Source of the DNA: Gammaproteobacteria bacterium
Lineage (GTDB): Bacteria > Pseudomonadota > Gammaproteobacteria > Xanthomonadales > SZUA-36
Assembly (NCBI GenBank): GCA_021772935.1
Contig: JAJFLA010000037.1
Coordinates: 30,445-94,444 of the forward strand
Length of the DNA: 64,000 bases
Direction: 5' to 3'
Positions within the stretch are counted from its first letter, which is position 1; every line of letters begins with the position of its first letter. Both the position numbers and the translations under genes were made by a program. Below the pieces are notes generated by a model. It saw only the letters and a program-made list of their open reading frames with translations, was not told where the DNA came from and made no database searches. Shown one piece after another: positions 63,574 to 64,000 of the stretch.

Positions 63574-63828
63574 TTAACAAAAAAGTTCCATATTGAATTT
63601 AGCTCTATTGCCATTTAGCTTCTTCATCGCTATCCCACACATCTTCAAAGGCTCATCAACAATATGTACCCAAAGAACAATTGCGGCGAAAATATTGAGC
63701 ATGAAAAATACGCTGTGCCATTGTATCGTTGGTGTTAGCTCATACAAAAAAATCAACATGTTAGATGTAATGAAATTAACAACTAGAACCAATGGTTCAA
63801 CATGCCGCAGCAACCCTAATACAGCCAG
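63574..63828 (-). pseudogene. C-terminal fragment of an acyltransferase-3-like membrane protein
   Basis: The frame has two hydrophobic helices and the segment LWVHIVDEPLKMCG, the last helix and the (V)ExP-like motif of acyltransferase family 3 (OafA/YrhL type). The upstream part stops at 63829-63831 close to the IS66 left end, so the gene lost its N-terminal 80 percent. It is 22 bp from the GT-C-like gene. Modest evidence for the family. Confidence 0.5.
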
Positions 63829-63862
63829 TCATCATTGCGCCGCACATTTATGCCGGTTAAAA

Positions 63863-64000
63863 GTAAGCGGTTAACAAACCACACCCTGTTATCTTGACCT
63901 GGTTCCGGTCAGTCTTTGCGCTCACGATAAAACAGGAGCGGTGAGCAATGCAAAAAATGATTCCGGCGCTGACAAAGCGGCAACAGTTTTGGCTGGAGCA
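63863..64000 (+). mobile_element. left end of an IS66-family element (continues beyond window)
   Basis: GTAAGCGGTTAACAAACC at 63863 is the IS66-type terminal sequence as I recall it. It is followed, 85 bp later, by the start of the accessory gene below. The right end is outside the window, so target duplication is not checkable. Confidence 0.75.
63948..64000 (+). CDS. tnpA: IS66 accessory protein TnpA-like (5' end)
   Basis: ATG 63948 with AGGAG upstream reads MQKMIPALTKRQQFWLEH to the window edge, resembling the RQQFWLEH start of IS66 TnpA-type accessory proteins. Partial. Confidence 0.7.
   Translation, partial: MQKMIPALTKRQQFWLE

Overview
The window looks like a chromosomal segment of a free-living, probably marine gammaproteobacterium of moderate GC. 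The tesA/ybbA/ybbP arrangement, MsrPQ, YajQ, UNG, HPPD, a TonB-dependent receptor, OmpA-type lipoprotein and many single-gene metabolic units support this, but no rRNA or marker gene fixes the taxon. No tRNA, rRNA or CRISPR array was seen.

Layout. 1-11.9 kb is core metabolism and maintenance: a cut-off DUF455 ferritin-like gene, icd, small membrane proteins, GFA, UrcA, ung, a TrxR-like ferredoxin reductase followed by a well-formed candidate small RNA, DUF2189, a lysophospholipid acyltransferase, tesA, and the ybbA/ybbP ABC pair divergent from it. 12-18.9 kb holds a TonB receptor divergent from a PhyH dioxygenase, then adenosine deaminase and a DUF885 peptidase, and a peroxiredoxin. 18.9-23.6 kb is a scarred zone: two tandem GGGGTCAGA palindromes, a truncated BNR/sortilin-like gene fused tail-to-tail to a PLP decarboxylase, a deoxynucleoside kinase, a 17-copy 23-bp tandem array and a 254-bp MITE-like element that supplies the stop codon of an Lrp-type regulator. 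23.7-28.2 kb has a methionine gamma-lyase-like enzyme, msrQ/msrP and a MATE pump. 28.2-32.5 kb has an OmpA/TSP3 lipoprotein, an IS256-like relic, and an operon of ECF sigma factor, HEAT-type anti-sigma candidate and two DUF4097 proteins. 32.6-43.9 kb contains an M14 peptidase, pirin plus sulfotransferase, a bactofilin, Sco1, YajQ, an M3 peptidase, a cold-shock protein, hpd and a VOC protein.

From 44.1 kb to the right edge is a surface-glycan island: GT4, GT2, DUF2304, GT-C-like membrane proteins, FkbM-like proteins with coiled coils, a sulfotransferase, a Wzm/Wzt exporter, a three-domain glycosyltransferase of about 1073 residues, a methyltransferase, an ArnE/F-like small flippase, a GtrB-like GT2, a degraded acyltransferase end and the left end of an IS66 element. 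A relic of a FAH-family hydrolase lies inside it. The genes together suggest synthesis, lipid-linked transfer, modification (methyl, sulfate, perhaps acyl) and ABC-dependent export of a glycan.

The features I consider most worth following are the candidate sRNA at 5994-6083, the 23-bp array at 22295-22685, the family of strand-oriented GGGGTCAGA palindromes (two of them inside the glycan operon), the ECF/HEAT/twin-DUF4097 operon, and the gene-fusion scar near 19.4 kb.
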